From Strongylocentrotus droebachiensis (Eukaryota > Echinodermata > Echinoidea > Camarodonta > Strongylocentrotidae), in NCBI GenBank assembly GCA_035222895.1, contig JAVYIG010007480.1, forward strand, positions 12,501 to 76,500: 64,000 nt of DNA, in the 5' to 3' direction. The notes beneath the pieces were generated by a model. That model was not told the origin of the DNA. It saw only the letters and a program-made list of their open reading frames with translations, and did no database searches. Positions within the stretch are counted from its first letter, which is position 1. Each line of letters opens with the position of its first letter. Position numbers and translations under genes: made by a program. Below, piece by piece: positions 1 through 13,900 of the stretch.

Positions 1-660
1 CAAACCATGTTTATTCCTTTACTGCTTTTTCTTTTTTTTTTGGAGGGGGGGGGGGGGGCGTTTTGGGGGGCAAAAATGCCTTTTGCCCCCCCCCCCCACT
101 TTTGTGATGGGGGGGGGGGGCAACTGCCCCCCCTGCCCCCCCCCCCCACTTCCGGCGCCTATGAGTATACTGGTAGTGTAGTAGCAGTAGATAGTATAGA
201 AGCAGTAGATAGTATAGTAGTAGCTAGGGGTGGTATAGTAGTAGTAGTATAGTAGCGGGTGATATAGATCTATGTAGAAGTTGTAGTAGTATAAGTATAG
301 TAGTAGTAGTAGTAGTAGCAGTATAGAAGTAGTAGTAGTACTACTACTACTAGTAGTACTATGGTAGCAGTATATATTATAGTAGCAGTAGATAGTATAG
401 TAGTAGTTGTCAAATTTCATCTGACAAAGAGGAGACAAAACATAATTATATGCAGGGCCGTATAGCCAGAGCTCAAAGGTTGATGTTTTTTTTTTGGGGG
501 GGGGGGGGCACATACATGTAATTGCTCGACGTCCTGGGGAGGGGTCTAAAAAAGTTCAACCGATCTTGGAAAATTTCCGGGGGCACGTGCACCCCGTCTC
601 CCCCCCCCCCCTCCCCCGCGGGGGGGGGGGGGGGCTACGTGCCTGAGAACTTTAGGTGCA
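1..660. repeat. Poly-G/poly-C remnants and TAG trinucleotide microsatellite
   Basis: No gene is seen. Runs of G and C (about 43-160, 495-510 and 598-635) resemble the homopolymer-rich interiors of the hAT-like elements later in the window. Between about 165 and 410 there is a compound TAG/TAC trinucleotide microsatellite with interruptions. Long open frames here are low-complexity translations (poly-Gly, poly-Pro, poly-Tyr) on both strands and are not credible genes. Confidence 0.8.
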
Positions 661-724
661 AGCGAGCATTTAAACATTTACTCTTAGTAGCTTTAATTAG
701 GAGCACATTTTTATGGTGAAAGGA

Positions 725-1415
725 AAGAGAGCACTTATCCAAAGGGAAAAATAACACTAAATTAGAAAAGAAAAGGAGCACGTGTCATAGTAAAAATAGG
801 GCACTTCTCGCACTTGATAGGCACTTATTTATTACAAAGGAAAATCGGCAACTATCGAAGGAAAGTGGCACTTATTACAAAGTTAAAGGGGGCACCTCTC
901 AATATTTGAATAAGGGCACTCACCGAAGATTTAAAAGGGGGCACTTATAAGAATGAAACGGGGGCATTTAAAATAAAAGAGGCCCTTGTCAAAATATAAG
1001 GGGCACCTCTCAGATTTGAAGACACGCAATTATAAGAGGCAATGGGGCACTTCTTGTACCTGAAAATGGTTACTCACCTGAGATGAATAGGGGCACTTAC
1101 TACAAAATGAAATGGGCACTTGTCGAGGGAAAAGGGGCACCTATCAGATTTTAATAGAGGCATTAATCAGAGGTGTGAGGAGGGGGCATTTATGAGAAGG
1201 GGAAGAGGCTCTTATATAAAGAAAAAGGCATTTATCACAAAGAAAAGGGCACTTGTTAAAGATAAAGGGGCACCTCTCATATTTGAATTGGGGCAATTAT
1301 CATTAGTGAAGGGGGGCACTTATCAAACTAAGGTCGGGGCACTTATAAGATTGTGGAACGGGCACCTATAATTAAAAAAGGGGCACTTTTCCTATGTAAA
1401 AAAAGGGGCAATTTA
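725..1415 (+). repeat. Degenerate tandem array with about 22-bp period (GGGGCACTTATC core)
   Basis: A word close to GGGGCACTTATC followed by an AT-rich spacer recurs about 30 times. Core positions include 731, 778, 801, 822, 868, 893, 916, 940, 963, 983, 1004, 1026, 1047, 1093, 1116, 1137, 1160, 1228, 1248, 1270, 1292, 1316, 1339, 1361 and 1383. Most steps are 20-24 bases, and a few gaps are about twice that. The spacers have diverged while GGC and CAC are kept. The 83-codon frame at 1120-1371 is a by-product of the array. Confidence 0.8.
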
Positions 1416-1865
1416 GGAATACTTGAAAAAGTAGTAGTAGGATCATCAATCGTCATCATCTCCCTCATCATTATAATTATTTTATAAAAGAATGAAGTAA
1501 AAAATAACGTCGTCTCCACGATCTATCTCTCTAAAAAGGGGGATCTTGGATTCTTTTCCTCCTAAATACTCCGAAGAAGAGTTTTGACTGGAGGTGGTGG
1601 AGGGTGGACGATTACATTTTGGAAAAAAGTTCTTTAGTAACTGCATTTTTAAATGAGAAAGAAGAAAGCTATCAAAGAATGTCACTGAGTTGTTGCCTTT
1701 TGCGATACCATACAGGTACTATTGCATTTCTATTTATATCGTATAAACATGTTGTATATCTTTTTGAAGATATATAAAACAATTGATACATTAATAGCAT
1801 TTCAAATAATAGGCCTACCATTATATTTATAGGCCTCCTCACCGTGAATATTTTCTCTCACTACG

Positions 1866-1949
1866 TATTTCTGCACATGCGCAAATAGAGGACGAGCTAA
1901 CAAAATGGCGACTTGTATGTGTGAAGCATGACTGTAGAAATCAGAGAGA
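1866..1949 (+). promoter_or_regulatory. USP10 promoter/5'UTR with NRF1-like and YY1-like sites
   Basis: TGCACATGCGCA at 1872-1883 closely matches the NRF1 palindrome. CAAAATGGCGAC at about 1901-1912 matches the YY1 site that often lies just downstream of transcription starts in TATA-less housekeeping promoters. The ATG inside the YY1 site opens an 8-codon upstream frame that ends in TGA, and another ATG at 1928 is in a different frame from USP10. The start at 1950 was chosen because its six codons end exactly at a GT donor in phase with the next conserved exon. Confidence 0.55.
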
Positions 1950-4900
1950 ATGGCTGCATCTGCCGAGGTAAATTCTTATTCTAAACTTTTTCAATGAGTT
2001 TAAATGTAAATCATTCATGTTGAATATTTTGTTAATACAGATATATTTCATTCATCGTTCAGAAATACGACTTTGCTTCCCTTTTCTGCAGCTGTCTCTG
2101 TGCCTGTGCCGATTGTGCACAGTGCAGTGTGAATGTGTGCAATGACAATGCCAATGGCAATGGAATGGCATTGCATCGGTTTGCACTTTTCAGTTGCAGC
2201 TCTAATTTCCCTGCTGCAAGTCTCTCTTATTCTTAATCATGGTGAACTTAAGTTGAAAGTTGATTGATGTCCCTTGTATTGAATACACCAGCTCCTAACT
2301 TAGTTGTAGATCTATAGGCTTTATAGCATATTCTGGCAGTTTTTGTGTTTCATCATTCATGATTTTTCTTCTGATCTTCTTTCCATGTTCTTCTGCTACA
2401 GACGTGATAGAGAAATCACACGGGCCACACACTTGACTTGTCAATGCTTGTCCCAGTTTATTCTCTTTCTTTGAAGCAGTAGTAGACCCTATACAATTCT
2501 ACAATATGTTATGATTCAAAGATCTACATCAGACTTTGCCTTTGTTTGTTTGTTTCTTTCTTTTCTCAGACTTTAGTTTAGAATTACGTAAAAATCTTAG
2601 GCCTATTTTTTAATGTTTATTACAAATTCAATATGAGTGGAATTGGAAGAGGGGAAATCTGTGAATGTATTTTGACATGTTTCACTTTTCATTATGCTCA
2701 TGTTAAATTTACTTTGACTTTTTCTAAACATTTATGCATTATGGTAAAAAGTCCATTTGTCAGCATTAATTTTCTATAAAATATCTTACTGAAGAAAACT
2801 GTTTTCATTTTATGCAAATCTTACAAAATATCACATATTTTACATCATTACATTTGTACAATTACTGTATTTGTGCCAAGTTACAGGTTACTTAATGTTC
2901 TGGTCATGTGGAAAATAGGTCTACATAAAATCAAATGATACTTGGACTTCACTAAATTTTGAAAACGACAAGAAAATGATTGTGCTAAGTCAGTAAGTGA
3001 TTTTGTCAGAAAATGTACAGAGAAAGATAATGGAATTGAGTTTGTAGTCCTAACCCATAAGCATAACATGTTTTCTTAATCTTATAGTTATAGTCTATAC
3101 ATGTATAAGTTATACTTCTCAAGTGGATACAAATTTTCAACATGTTTTGTTAGTTTGTCCTTTACAACTTGTCTAGATCTACTGCATGATAACCCAGAAT
3201 TAATAACTTGGCTAGTTTCTCTAAAAATAAATTCCAATCCTAAAACCTGAGATAAGCATTGTATAAACTTCTATGAGACAGTTAACATACATTTTCATCA
3301 TTTATTTGCTGACAGGACGTAACATTTGGAGACTTCAGTGCTCTTTGCTCGGAGGAATATCGAGCCATCTTCCAGGACCCCCTGCAAAGCTCTGATGTTG
3401 AGGTAAATCTGTGACAAATGTTGCGTTATATCTTACCTCTGGTTTCGAGAATTAGTGCCTGAAATCATCAATATTTCACAATTGGTTATTGCAAAAAGGG
3501 CTTTAAGCCAGCATTTGAAAAGTGGGAGTCAAAAAGGCTGCCATTAAATGATGTGGATTAAAACTATAAAAGAGTAAAGAGCATCTGTCACATGAAATGG
3601 GCATCTTTTGAATACCCAGATACCTTCCTGGCTAAAGGTCTGCTTTTATTAAGATGTTGATGAATTTAATCATCTTCTTTCTTTTTTGTCACACATGTGC
3701 AATAAACCAGGAAACTTTGAACAAGTGAGATATTCTTCAATACTCACCACGATATCTGTCTGCATATGGAGAAAAGAAGCTGATACAAAACCGGCGTTTA
3801 ATGTTTTGAACCGTCTAAAGACAAGAAAACAAGGGGGAAAAATGAACATAAGAACAGAAACCTATAGGCCTAAAGACCTATCATTTGTATCACCAAGTCT
3901 TAGGTTTCTAGAGATATACAGGCTGAATGAATAATAGTTTTTATGTTTTGATGACAAAAATCACTCATTTTGATGAGTCGTGATTCCAACCCTGTTATAA
4001 ATATAACTTTCTTTCTCTCACACAGTTTCCCTGGGATGACAAGAGCCTTGCTAGGAGCACTGTGCCAAGTGGTAAGGATCTAAAGAGAATTACTTTCCTT
4101 GAAACTAATATTGTCAGCTATATCATAACATAACATGACATAACATTGCGTCCGAATATTTGAGTATTCGCTTGTGAGCCTGGGAGTGTACTCGGTTACC
4201 TCATTACACTGTTGTGCACAGCCTTATCATAACTTCTACTCTAAATATATCTGTGGGTGTGACTTTCACCCAAGCTCTAGTTTACCGGTAAACTATTTTG
4301 TAAGGTTTTGTCAGGATAATGAATTTTATCATGGAAAGTAAAAACTTCCTGTACATATATACTTTATGTCATAATAAATTATGTGACTTCTGGAAGAATT
4401 TATTTTTACTGGGATTCTGAAGGTATTTAAAAATCACATTTCCATTGGTTGAAACAAGGAATTTGAAAAACATGGACATGATAATTTCTCATCGAAATTT
4501 CATTAGTTGAAAGTTCTTATACTGCAAGGTGGATGAAGAAATACTCCATGGCACTAAAAACAAAGTGGAATAAATTATACCACTATTGAGTGATACAAGG
4601 AAATATAAATATGTTTAATTGCATTTTTACATTTCATAAACTTAATTTCTAGGCATTCAGAGTGTATGTTTGAGAACTTGTGTAGTTAGTTATCTTGTCA
4701 ACATGATCTTTTTTTTTCAAGCAAAAAGTTTGTTACGACTCATTAGTAATTGTAATATGATGATGATCATCCTAATTTCTTTCTCTCTTTTTAAGCTGCA
4801 GGGAATGTTGGGAGTGCTAACTGTACCCTAAGCCAGCAAGCTTTCCTGAAACAATCGACACTACAGAGTACTCAGGTTGTTGGTAACAATGTGGCGGCAA

Positions 4901-7900
4901 CATCAGTGCTTTCCTCCGAGAGTCCTCAAAACTCTTACTATGGCTTGGCAAACAAGTCCTCTAAAGGAGGTCAAGTGACCAGGGAATACACAGAAGTCCA
5001 CTCCCAGCAATGGGTCAACCAGTCGTCCGGGAATGTAGCCACCGGTCCCCTTGACCGAAGCTCTGCTGAGTTTGGTGGGAACGATTCGCAGCAGGATGAC
5101 AGTTCGAAGAAGAGACGTAACAAGAAGCGTCGCGATCCAGAGTACTACAAGAGCTACTGGGAGCGTGTGCAGGGTAGCGTGGATAACGATAGCGGCGCTG
5201 AGAATGGAAGCGTGAGAGAGGACTCTAAGTATGGCGGGACCGGAGAGTACATGCCCCCCTCTGGGTCCGCTGAGCAGCATGAATACCAGTCTGAAGCAGC
5301 CGCAGCCACTACTCCTAGCTATGAATATAATGCAGATGAGAAGAGCACAGGGAGAACTAGTTCATATAATATGGAATCAGTATATCAAAGCACTGATTAT
5401 GTGTCTCCAAGAACAGCTGATGTGTCTGATGATCAACAAATCAAATCAGATAGCCATGAAGAAGCAGTGCCATCGAGTGGTACTGTTATAATGCCTGCTG
5501 TGGAGACGGTGAATATAGGTGACGGCCATGTGAATGATGCTCATGCCAATACTGAGCAAGGGAATAGCATTGCTTCCAGTGTGCCCCCTGTACCCATCAT
5601 ACACATTTCACCCAGCGAGAGCACGTCCCCGAATGTGCAGAGTGGCGATTCTTTTGATGAGAGCTTTCCTGCTGCCACGGCAGAAGGGTTCGGAGGCCCG
5701 AAGCGGGCAGCTGCAGCGCCCTCTGCTGCTCCTCCAGCAGCCAAGTCCTGGGCGAGTCTCTTCAAGGGAGGCTCATCAGGTCAACCAGGACAGACATCCA
5801 GTGCACCCTATGTGGCTATCAGTGTGTCTTCTGACCCGTTACCTGGAGAGGAGCTCGATGACGGTTCCGTCTCTTTGGTCACAACCGATAAAGATCCACA
5901 TGCAAAAAGATTAGGAGGTAAGCAGCATTTTCCAAAACTTTTCTACTTGGGAATCAGTTTGAGAGTTTCACTATGTTTTAAGCCAATCCAGAGTTAAGTG
6001 TATGTGTTCCTCATTTCAGGTTTTCACACTACTGATTCCAAATGTCCAGTAAATTTGAGAGCCATGTCAATGGCCTCTGCCAGGTCCCTCTCAATGTATG
6101 TGGCATGGCTAATGTATGGCTGTACGCAAGTGAAATGACATGCGGTTTGCATAAGGCATTCACTTCTTTTCTTTTCAGTTTTCACCATATCATATGTATT
6201 AATTTATTTCTATCTCTCTCACTGAAAGGCAAAGATGTCTATCAAATTTTGAGCAAACACATACCTTCTATTCAACATCAAAATCTACCTTCATGTTAGT
6301 CTTTTGCATTGTTCCATCAAGGTAATCATGTCTGTTCGTTTGCTTCAACAAGGAATTGAAATTCTGTATTGACTCTTAATTTCAACCTGTTTTTTGTTTG
6401 TTTGTTGTAATTAGTTGTACATGGATGATAATCCCAAATTCTAGGCTTGATTCTCCTTCGCATTGTATATTGATTGATAACTGGTATTCTTGATGATTTT
6501 TCCTTTTGTCTGTCTTTGTTTTGTCAGAACACTTGAGTAAGGTGCTGCCATCACACCATCCTATGAACCTGCAGCCACGGGGTCTCATCAATACCGCCAA
6601 CTGGTGCTACATCAACAGTGTATCCTCTTTTAAAACCTATCTGCACTACATGTAGTTTGGCCTGGAGGAATTAGACCTCCTTGGAAGGTCACTGGCAGTT
6701 GGTTATCTCATCAAATCAGCTATTAATTAACATAAGAAAAAGGAAATCATGGGGGACCAACAGGTACCACTTAGGCATTGTTGGCTATATAGAGGGCGCA
6801 AGTAGATACAAGTAGTGCAGTCCCGCTTTAATATAAACATGTAACTATGAAAGCTGTTTGGCATCTAGTGATCATGTGTTCAGGGGCACCTTTTCTGCAG
6901 TTGTGAACGTTAATAAACTGATATTTCATAGGGTGGTTTAGTTGTATGCTGTTGCAGCAGTACACTCGGTACTTGTTTTCATTATTCTTCTTAGTTCTGG
7001 CTCTGTATCAATTTCAGTGTTGGACTGTTGAAGATTTGACAAACATTACTTAGGAAATAATTTTTCTTTTTGCTGTAGTTGCCATGTAAGGTCATTACAC
7101 ATTATGTAAATTGATCATTTGTTTACATTCCCGTTATTGGATATTACATTATGTCAACCTTGGGTGTTATTCTACATCTAATTGCAAGCTGTTGATTAAA
7201 GTAGACTTATAGTTATGCACTTGTTTTGTTTTCAGAAGCAAAATTACATTTTCTAACCTTTTGTATGTGATGTATTATGGAGCTGTACAAAGTTGTAGGG
7301 ATTTCTTTGACTGATCGAAACTAGATTCTTCAAGCGTTGCTATCTTGCCCACCTTTCTACCACATTATGAGAAATATGCCTCTCAACAATGGAGTACGCA
7401 AGTCAAGCTCAACACCCATGCTTGATGCCATGTGAGTAATCCATATAAAAAAAAATGTTCCAGAATGGTCTTACAGCCGTTATGGAAAATGCTATTGATC
7501 TTTGAATCAAAGAGGATTGAATAGAGGTAATGATGATGATTGTGGTTGTGATAAGGATGGTGTTAGGGATGAGTATGGTTTGGGGTTAAATGTTGATGGA
7601 TGATGATAATGTGATAATAATAATAACAACATTTATAATGCGCACATATCCACCCCAAGAGATGCTCAAGGCGCCTAACAAGGTAAGTACGTTGAACAAA
7701 AATAATTTAACATAATTAAATATAATTCAACAACGTTAATTACATCAGATTGTGATGACCCTGATGGTGGTTGGTAATGATGATGAGGACAAGGACGAGT
7801 AGTAGGAGGAGGAAGAAGAGTAAATACCTCGCAAAATGATGTAGTTACTTCAATTACTTCAATTACTTGTGATAATTTGTGTTGTTTTAAAAAAGAATTG

Positions 7901-10900
7901 ATATAAATCAAGCTATTTCTTATACTATAGACACTTACAAAACACCCATTTCATAGATTCACATGTCAGTATTAATAGCAATGACGATCCTGCCATCATT
8001 ACATATTGATAGTAACTGTGATTAGGACGAGTCAATAGTTCCTTGTCTGATGTTCATGTGCTTGATTTGAACAGGTATAAATTTCTGAAGGAGTTCCAGG
8101 AGATGAAGGGCCTTTCCAAACGCTCGCCTCTCGACATCCGTACTGGTACGTGCTTTGAGCCAACCGTCATCTATCAGATGCTCTCTGTGGCCAACACTTC
8201 CCTCTCTGTCAAGGTAAGACACTTATACCCAAGGTCAAGTCAGGTCAGGTCGGGTCAGGTCAAGCTGGGTCAATCAGTTTTGGTTAGGTGGAAGATGGGT
8301 CATATAGCAAGATTTACAAAACATATTGAAATAACTCTTTTTAGGCCATCAGTAATTAGTGCTAGAACTTGTTGCTGTGATTATTCATATGAGACTTACC
8401 TGCTATGAATGTCTAAAATGTGCTTGTCTACTGCTCATATTGTCTAAAATTTATAGATAGTTTTAACTTTTGAAGATGTCAATAGCGTGATCTTAATATT
8501 GTTAGCAAACACAAGTGTATATAGAGTGCAGAAAGAAATGAGTCGATCAGATATGCATCTGCCCTTTTTAATCAAAAATTGTCATGAAACACACACCATA
8601 TTATGTTCTATATATTGCATCTAGTAGTTTTGATTCCAACTCCTGTAATCATGCTGAGTTTTGTTTTTCCTGTTTGAGCAGCATGGCCGACAGGAGGATG
8701 CAGAAGAATTCCTATCATGTTTGCTGAATGGTCTCCATGATGAGATGACTTCTCTCATTCAGCTTTATAACGGAGAGGATGTCCAAGCTAATGGTAAGCC
8801 ACTAAAGTATTACTAGTTTTTTAGGGTCACATGTTCCTGGGAGTACAAAAAGGAAACTGATTCGCTGTAACCCTCTGGTCTCTCCTCCTGATGTAACTGA
8901 AGTGTGTATAATGTAGTATCAAGAATCCTTGATCAAGAACACACTATACTGTAGAGCCATAAGAACCTTACTCTGTTTAATTTATATGAGTTGATGCATT
9001 CTGGCTCTCAACAGACCACATGGTCTCCTGTATATTCAGAGTAAACTCGTGCTCAAAATGCACTCACTAATGCTAATATGAAGATTTTTTATTGTAGAAT
9101 AAAAAATCATGATGTATTTGGAGATGTTGGAGGTCTGAAGATTGTTCAAGAGGTACTTTGAGTTCTTAGTCTTGAAATGCTTGGTGATGGGACTTTAGTG
9201 ATGTGACTTACATCAGAGTAGAGAAAATATTAGCTTAGAAAGATCCTGCGTATATACTAGTTATGTCAGCTCTACCCTCAGGCTTCTGATTCTATCTCCA
9301 GTCATAACCCTTCGGCTTTACTCATCATCTTAATGTATTGTCTTATTATAGTTTTATTCCTTCAGTAATTCTGACGTTTCTTATTCTGACATTACTTCAA
9401 TAGTTCTGACATATCTTCAATAATTCTGACTTATCTTGATGATCCTGACATATTGTCTGTTTGGAGCCAGAAGGGTGTTACGTCATGTACTTAAATTCTG
9501 AGTTAAGACCCTTCTGCCTCTAAAAAGACAATATCTTCAGCGGATATCAGGTTGTTATCCTGAAGTCAGTGTCAGGTTTTATAGTGATGATAAATTGGAG
9601 AGGAATGTTTTCCGCTCACTTTTAACAATGTTGTATTTGTCTTTGACCAGACTCCAAGCAGAATGGTCCAGCATCATCATCATCAGTAGCTGTTGCTAAC
9701 GGTGATGTTGGTAATGGTCATCCTAAGGAAGGCAGTGATGATGACGAATGGGAGCAAGTTGGACCACGTAACAAGACCAGTATCACAAGGAAGGTCAGTA
9801 CTTTATCAAAATAAAACAAAATTTTCTGTTTGTAGGAGCTCTTTCTGGTTTAGTGTTGTATAAGTGTGATATCTCTCATGGATAGTAGAGTATTTTATTG
9901 TATATTGTCAAAAAAAAAATCCCTCTTCCTTCCTTTTCCTTGGATGAACTTCAGTATAGAAGACTTAGAAAGATCATGTTTTACAGGATCTTTTGTAACC
10001 GAACAGGCCAATCCTGGAATAAAACCATTTACTACATTTTGAAAGACATGTACAAGTCCATGAGAATATTGTATCCCATCTAACTTGAAGCAACATTTGA
10101 GTTTCTATCTATCCCTTTATAAGTAGCTCTTCACGCCACTCAATGATGTCCTATCTTTGATATGATTCCTCTTTACAGGCTCAGTTCTCGAGTTCCCCGC
10201 TGTCTAAGATCTTTGGAGGCATCATGAGGTCTGCTCTTCACCAGCATGGGTCTAAGGAGTCTGCCACTCTTCAGCCGTTCTTCTCACTCCAGCTAGACAT
10301 TCAGGTAAGCATGTGTGTGCTTCCTCACATTGCACTGTTCCTATGAAATTCTGGTTGCACATCACACAATCACTTTAAGCCTCGGTCACAAATGCCATTA
10401 CGAACTGCTACGAACGCCGTACGAACGATTTTCAGACTATGGAAATTTGGGAAGACAATGGAAAAACGGAGATTCGTACAAAGCTTTGTGACCGTAGCAA
10501 TAGTAAACACCTTGCTATTCCTCTTAGGGTATTTGATTAATGAACAATTCAACAATCAACTATTTTTACAACTGTTACATTTGATTTTGTGATTTTGAAA
10601 AAATAACAAGAAATATTTTCTTAACATCTCTTATAAAATGTGACATACCGAGTTTGCAGATCTTTTAGTCTCAATACTCGTCTCTCATTAGATATCCAGG
10701 AGAACACCAAAAGTGTATGGGAAATGTGATGATGTGGAAAAAGATGATTTCCTGATCGGATTTTGTTACCTCTTTGTATTTCTTTTCCGTTTCTGCTATT
10801 AATCCCAGTCTCAGGACATCTGGTCTGTTCAGCATGCCTTGGATAACCTTGGAAACAGAGAGTCTGTTCACGGCTTCATGTCAAACAAGACCAAGAAAGA

Positions 10901-13900
10901 AGTAAGTAACAGAAAGTCAGAAATGCTTTAAACATTTTTTGTTTTCATTCAAGAAACATTCCCTTGATGAAGAGGTTTGTTGTACCTCTCTGAAACCCTA
11001 AATTTATTTGTAGAGAGAGGGTTGCCGAAGTTGACACAAATTTGTGGTCATATGTATATCAGGGGAGAAAGTTTTTAGAATTAATGATGTACAAGATACA
11101 GTTAACAACTAAATTATTCATACCCTTAACCAAGTTTTTGTAATTTTGAAGTATGTGAAAAATTGATTTATCTCCATTGATATTTTTGAGAATGTGACAT
11201 ATTAAAGCTTGCATCTAAAAGAATTCAACAAAGGCCCTCATTCAATCAATCCAATTTTTGTTCTTGAGTTATGAAAATGCCAAAAACATCAAATTTACTG
11301 GGGCATGAATGATTTAATTGTTAACACTTTGCAGACGACGGGCTTCTACAGAAGCCGAGCGAGTTGTTAAGTCTGTGACGACGGGCTTCTACAGAAGCCG
11401 AGATATATCCCTAATATGTTGACAAAGTTTTCCAGCTTATTATTAGCTATTATGTGCTAAAGTTCTTTGAATTATTATTTAGATATATTCATTCATCTCA
11501 TCTATTAAAAAAATAATAAAGTTACGTAGAAAAAAAATCGAGAAAAAGTGATTTCATTTCAACTTTACTCTAAGTTAGTGTTCGGATCGAAAAAAGGCCC
11601 GAAATACCCGTACAGCTGGAGACGGACGCGTACGCGCGCGTCCGTTCTATATTCTTGCCAGGAGTCTTGCTTGACGCTACTACCAAGTTCCGTATGCACC
11701 CTTCCGCATTTCAGATATTCGTATTACGGGTCATATTATCAGTTCGATTTTGACCCTGATTACTTATTTATATTCATCTACCCTACCGGTGTGGCATTTT
11801 TGTTCATCATTTACTAATCTAAGCCTTATCGTTGTAGGGTATTTACATGACAATACGCTGTTCATTTTATAAACTTGACCAATTTAGCGAATCATTCATG
11901 TATGGACCTCTTTTATGAAAGGCTTATCCCCTACCCAAGAGGAACAAAAGATTGTAAAGAAGTAACTACTCTGGAAGTTTACCGTTTTGAAAGAAGAGGA
12001 TGTAAGCCTAAACGTAGGTCAATTGGTCAATCTACATGACAATAAAAACAACCACTCTAACTTATATAACTTTACGAGGACATGTAACCATTTTAGAGCA
12101 GGTTTGAGTAAAATATCTTGATCAACCTAAAGCCGGTCTTGGTTTGAGCGGGCATATGAAATGTTTAAATGTTATGTTCTGAAAAACGACCCTTACTCTT
12201 CCTCTCTCTCCCCACGAAATAGCAATTTTGTCTTGAGCAACTCCAGCGGTATAGCCACGAATATGAGACTTTTCCTGGGCAAAGATGCTACCATTTTTAT
12301 TATCATTACTATTGTATTACAATATTGTAAGCATCATCATCATCATTTCATTGTACCGGTTTACATGTACATGCCATCTACATAACTAATCATGAAACGA
12401 GGATTATCAAAGTTTTATTGACACGATATGTTGAACGAGAACACAGATGGAGACGAAGACTAAAAAATTGAATTCTCACGTTGTTTGCACTTCTTTCTTT
12501 ATTGTTTCACTATCATAACATATAATGAATTACTATATTTTCAATATCATTTATTTTCGAATAAATAAAAGACTACCAAGACTACGGTGATTAACTCCTT
12601 ATTAGCCACATCCTTTAACAAAAAACACACAACAACAACGCGATGCGGAAATAAAACACACTGAAACACAATTCCAATTTCACAAAATTCCTGACGTATT
12701 CAGAGAGGGAGGGGGAGGAGGGAGACAGAGAGACAGACACACAGACAGAGATAGATAGATAAATAGATAGAAAGAGAGAGAGAGAGAGAGAGATTGTGAT
12801 GAATTATGATTTTGTTGTAATCTCTGTCATTCATTTAGCTCTTTTCATTACAAACAAAACAAATCACATATGCGTACAAAAATTCAATAAATATTTTATT
12901 GATACAGCAACCTCATATCAACAAATATAAGAGATGTATAGATAGAGAAAAAATAAACAAAATTAAGCGGGAGGCAAAAACTAAAACAAAATAAATATCT
13001 CAAATTATGAGAAACGAAGTCGAAAGCATTCAAAGTAAATATTATTTTCGTTTTCGAGAATAAAACGATGTTCATCTCAAAATTCATTTCCCAAATAGTC
13101 CTATATTTGATTTGCACATAAAAAAAGGGCATTTAGTGTAGATCATGGCATAATGTTGGTCAGAATATAGTTACAAAATGTGTCGAAAACCCATTTAAAA
13201 CGAAGGCTTAGGCCTATTATTTATGGCTCGGTTGATAATCGGCCGAGCTTTAGCAGACGACAATCATTGACAATGGGGAAATGAATGGAGGTATCGACCG
13301 ATCTGCGCGTGCGGCGGTGCTTACGCAATTTGTATTGTGAGTGTATTGAAAAGGAAAGACGTGAAGCTTCAGCAAAATAAGACGGCAATTCCCCTCAAAA
13401 ATAATAGACTTTATTTTTCGTAATGATAAACAAAACTTACATTTTTAGAAAGGAAAATGTACGATCTTTCATTTTTACATTTACTAAAAATCACGAAAAT
13501 GACTGAATGAGGCGCAATGAGCAATGAAAGTAGAAAGCACCGCCAAATTTCCCATTACTGGCGATGTAACCGAAATCACTCCGTCACAGTGGAAACAATC
13601 GCTGTGCGCGGGCTCGCTCTCAAAGGGTTAAAGATGAAGTTGAGTTCTGGTCATGCGATTACATTGAGAAAGAAACGGTGTGGAATCGAACAGAAAAGGT
13701 TGATCTTCTAGCATATAAGAATTTGTGTGTATTGCAAGGTTCTGGAATCATCAAAATTATAAGAAATTTGGCCAAGTCTTGGTAAAGTTACAAACACTGT
13801 AGCCAGAAAGATGTATATGGGACTACACGAACACGTGGCGTAAAAATCCCACCCCCGAGTTTTACGATGTTACACAACATATTTAGAATATGAAGGCATT

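Noticed and set aside
19..513. 164-codon minus-strand frame
   Set aside because: Tyr/Thr/Ser/Pro low-complexity translation of the TAG microsatellite and homopolymer runs.
1904..1930. Upstream ATGs as the USP10 start
   Set aside because: The ATG in the YY1-like site ends after eight codons and the ATG at 1928 enters the first donor in the wrong phase for exon 2.
10370..10500. Possible further TTAA element (CTCGGTCACAAATGC and GCTTTGTGACCG arms)
   Set aside because: A short inverted pair is visible, but the right side has no TTAA and there is no second copy in the window.
11548..11817. 89-codon frame inside the piggyBac-like element as a transposase
   Set aside because: Too short and without any recognisable DDD/E-type or DNA-binding motif; the element is better called non-autonomous.
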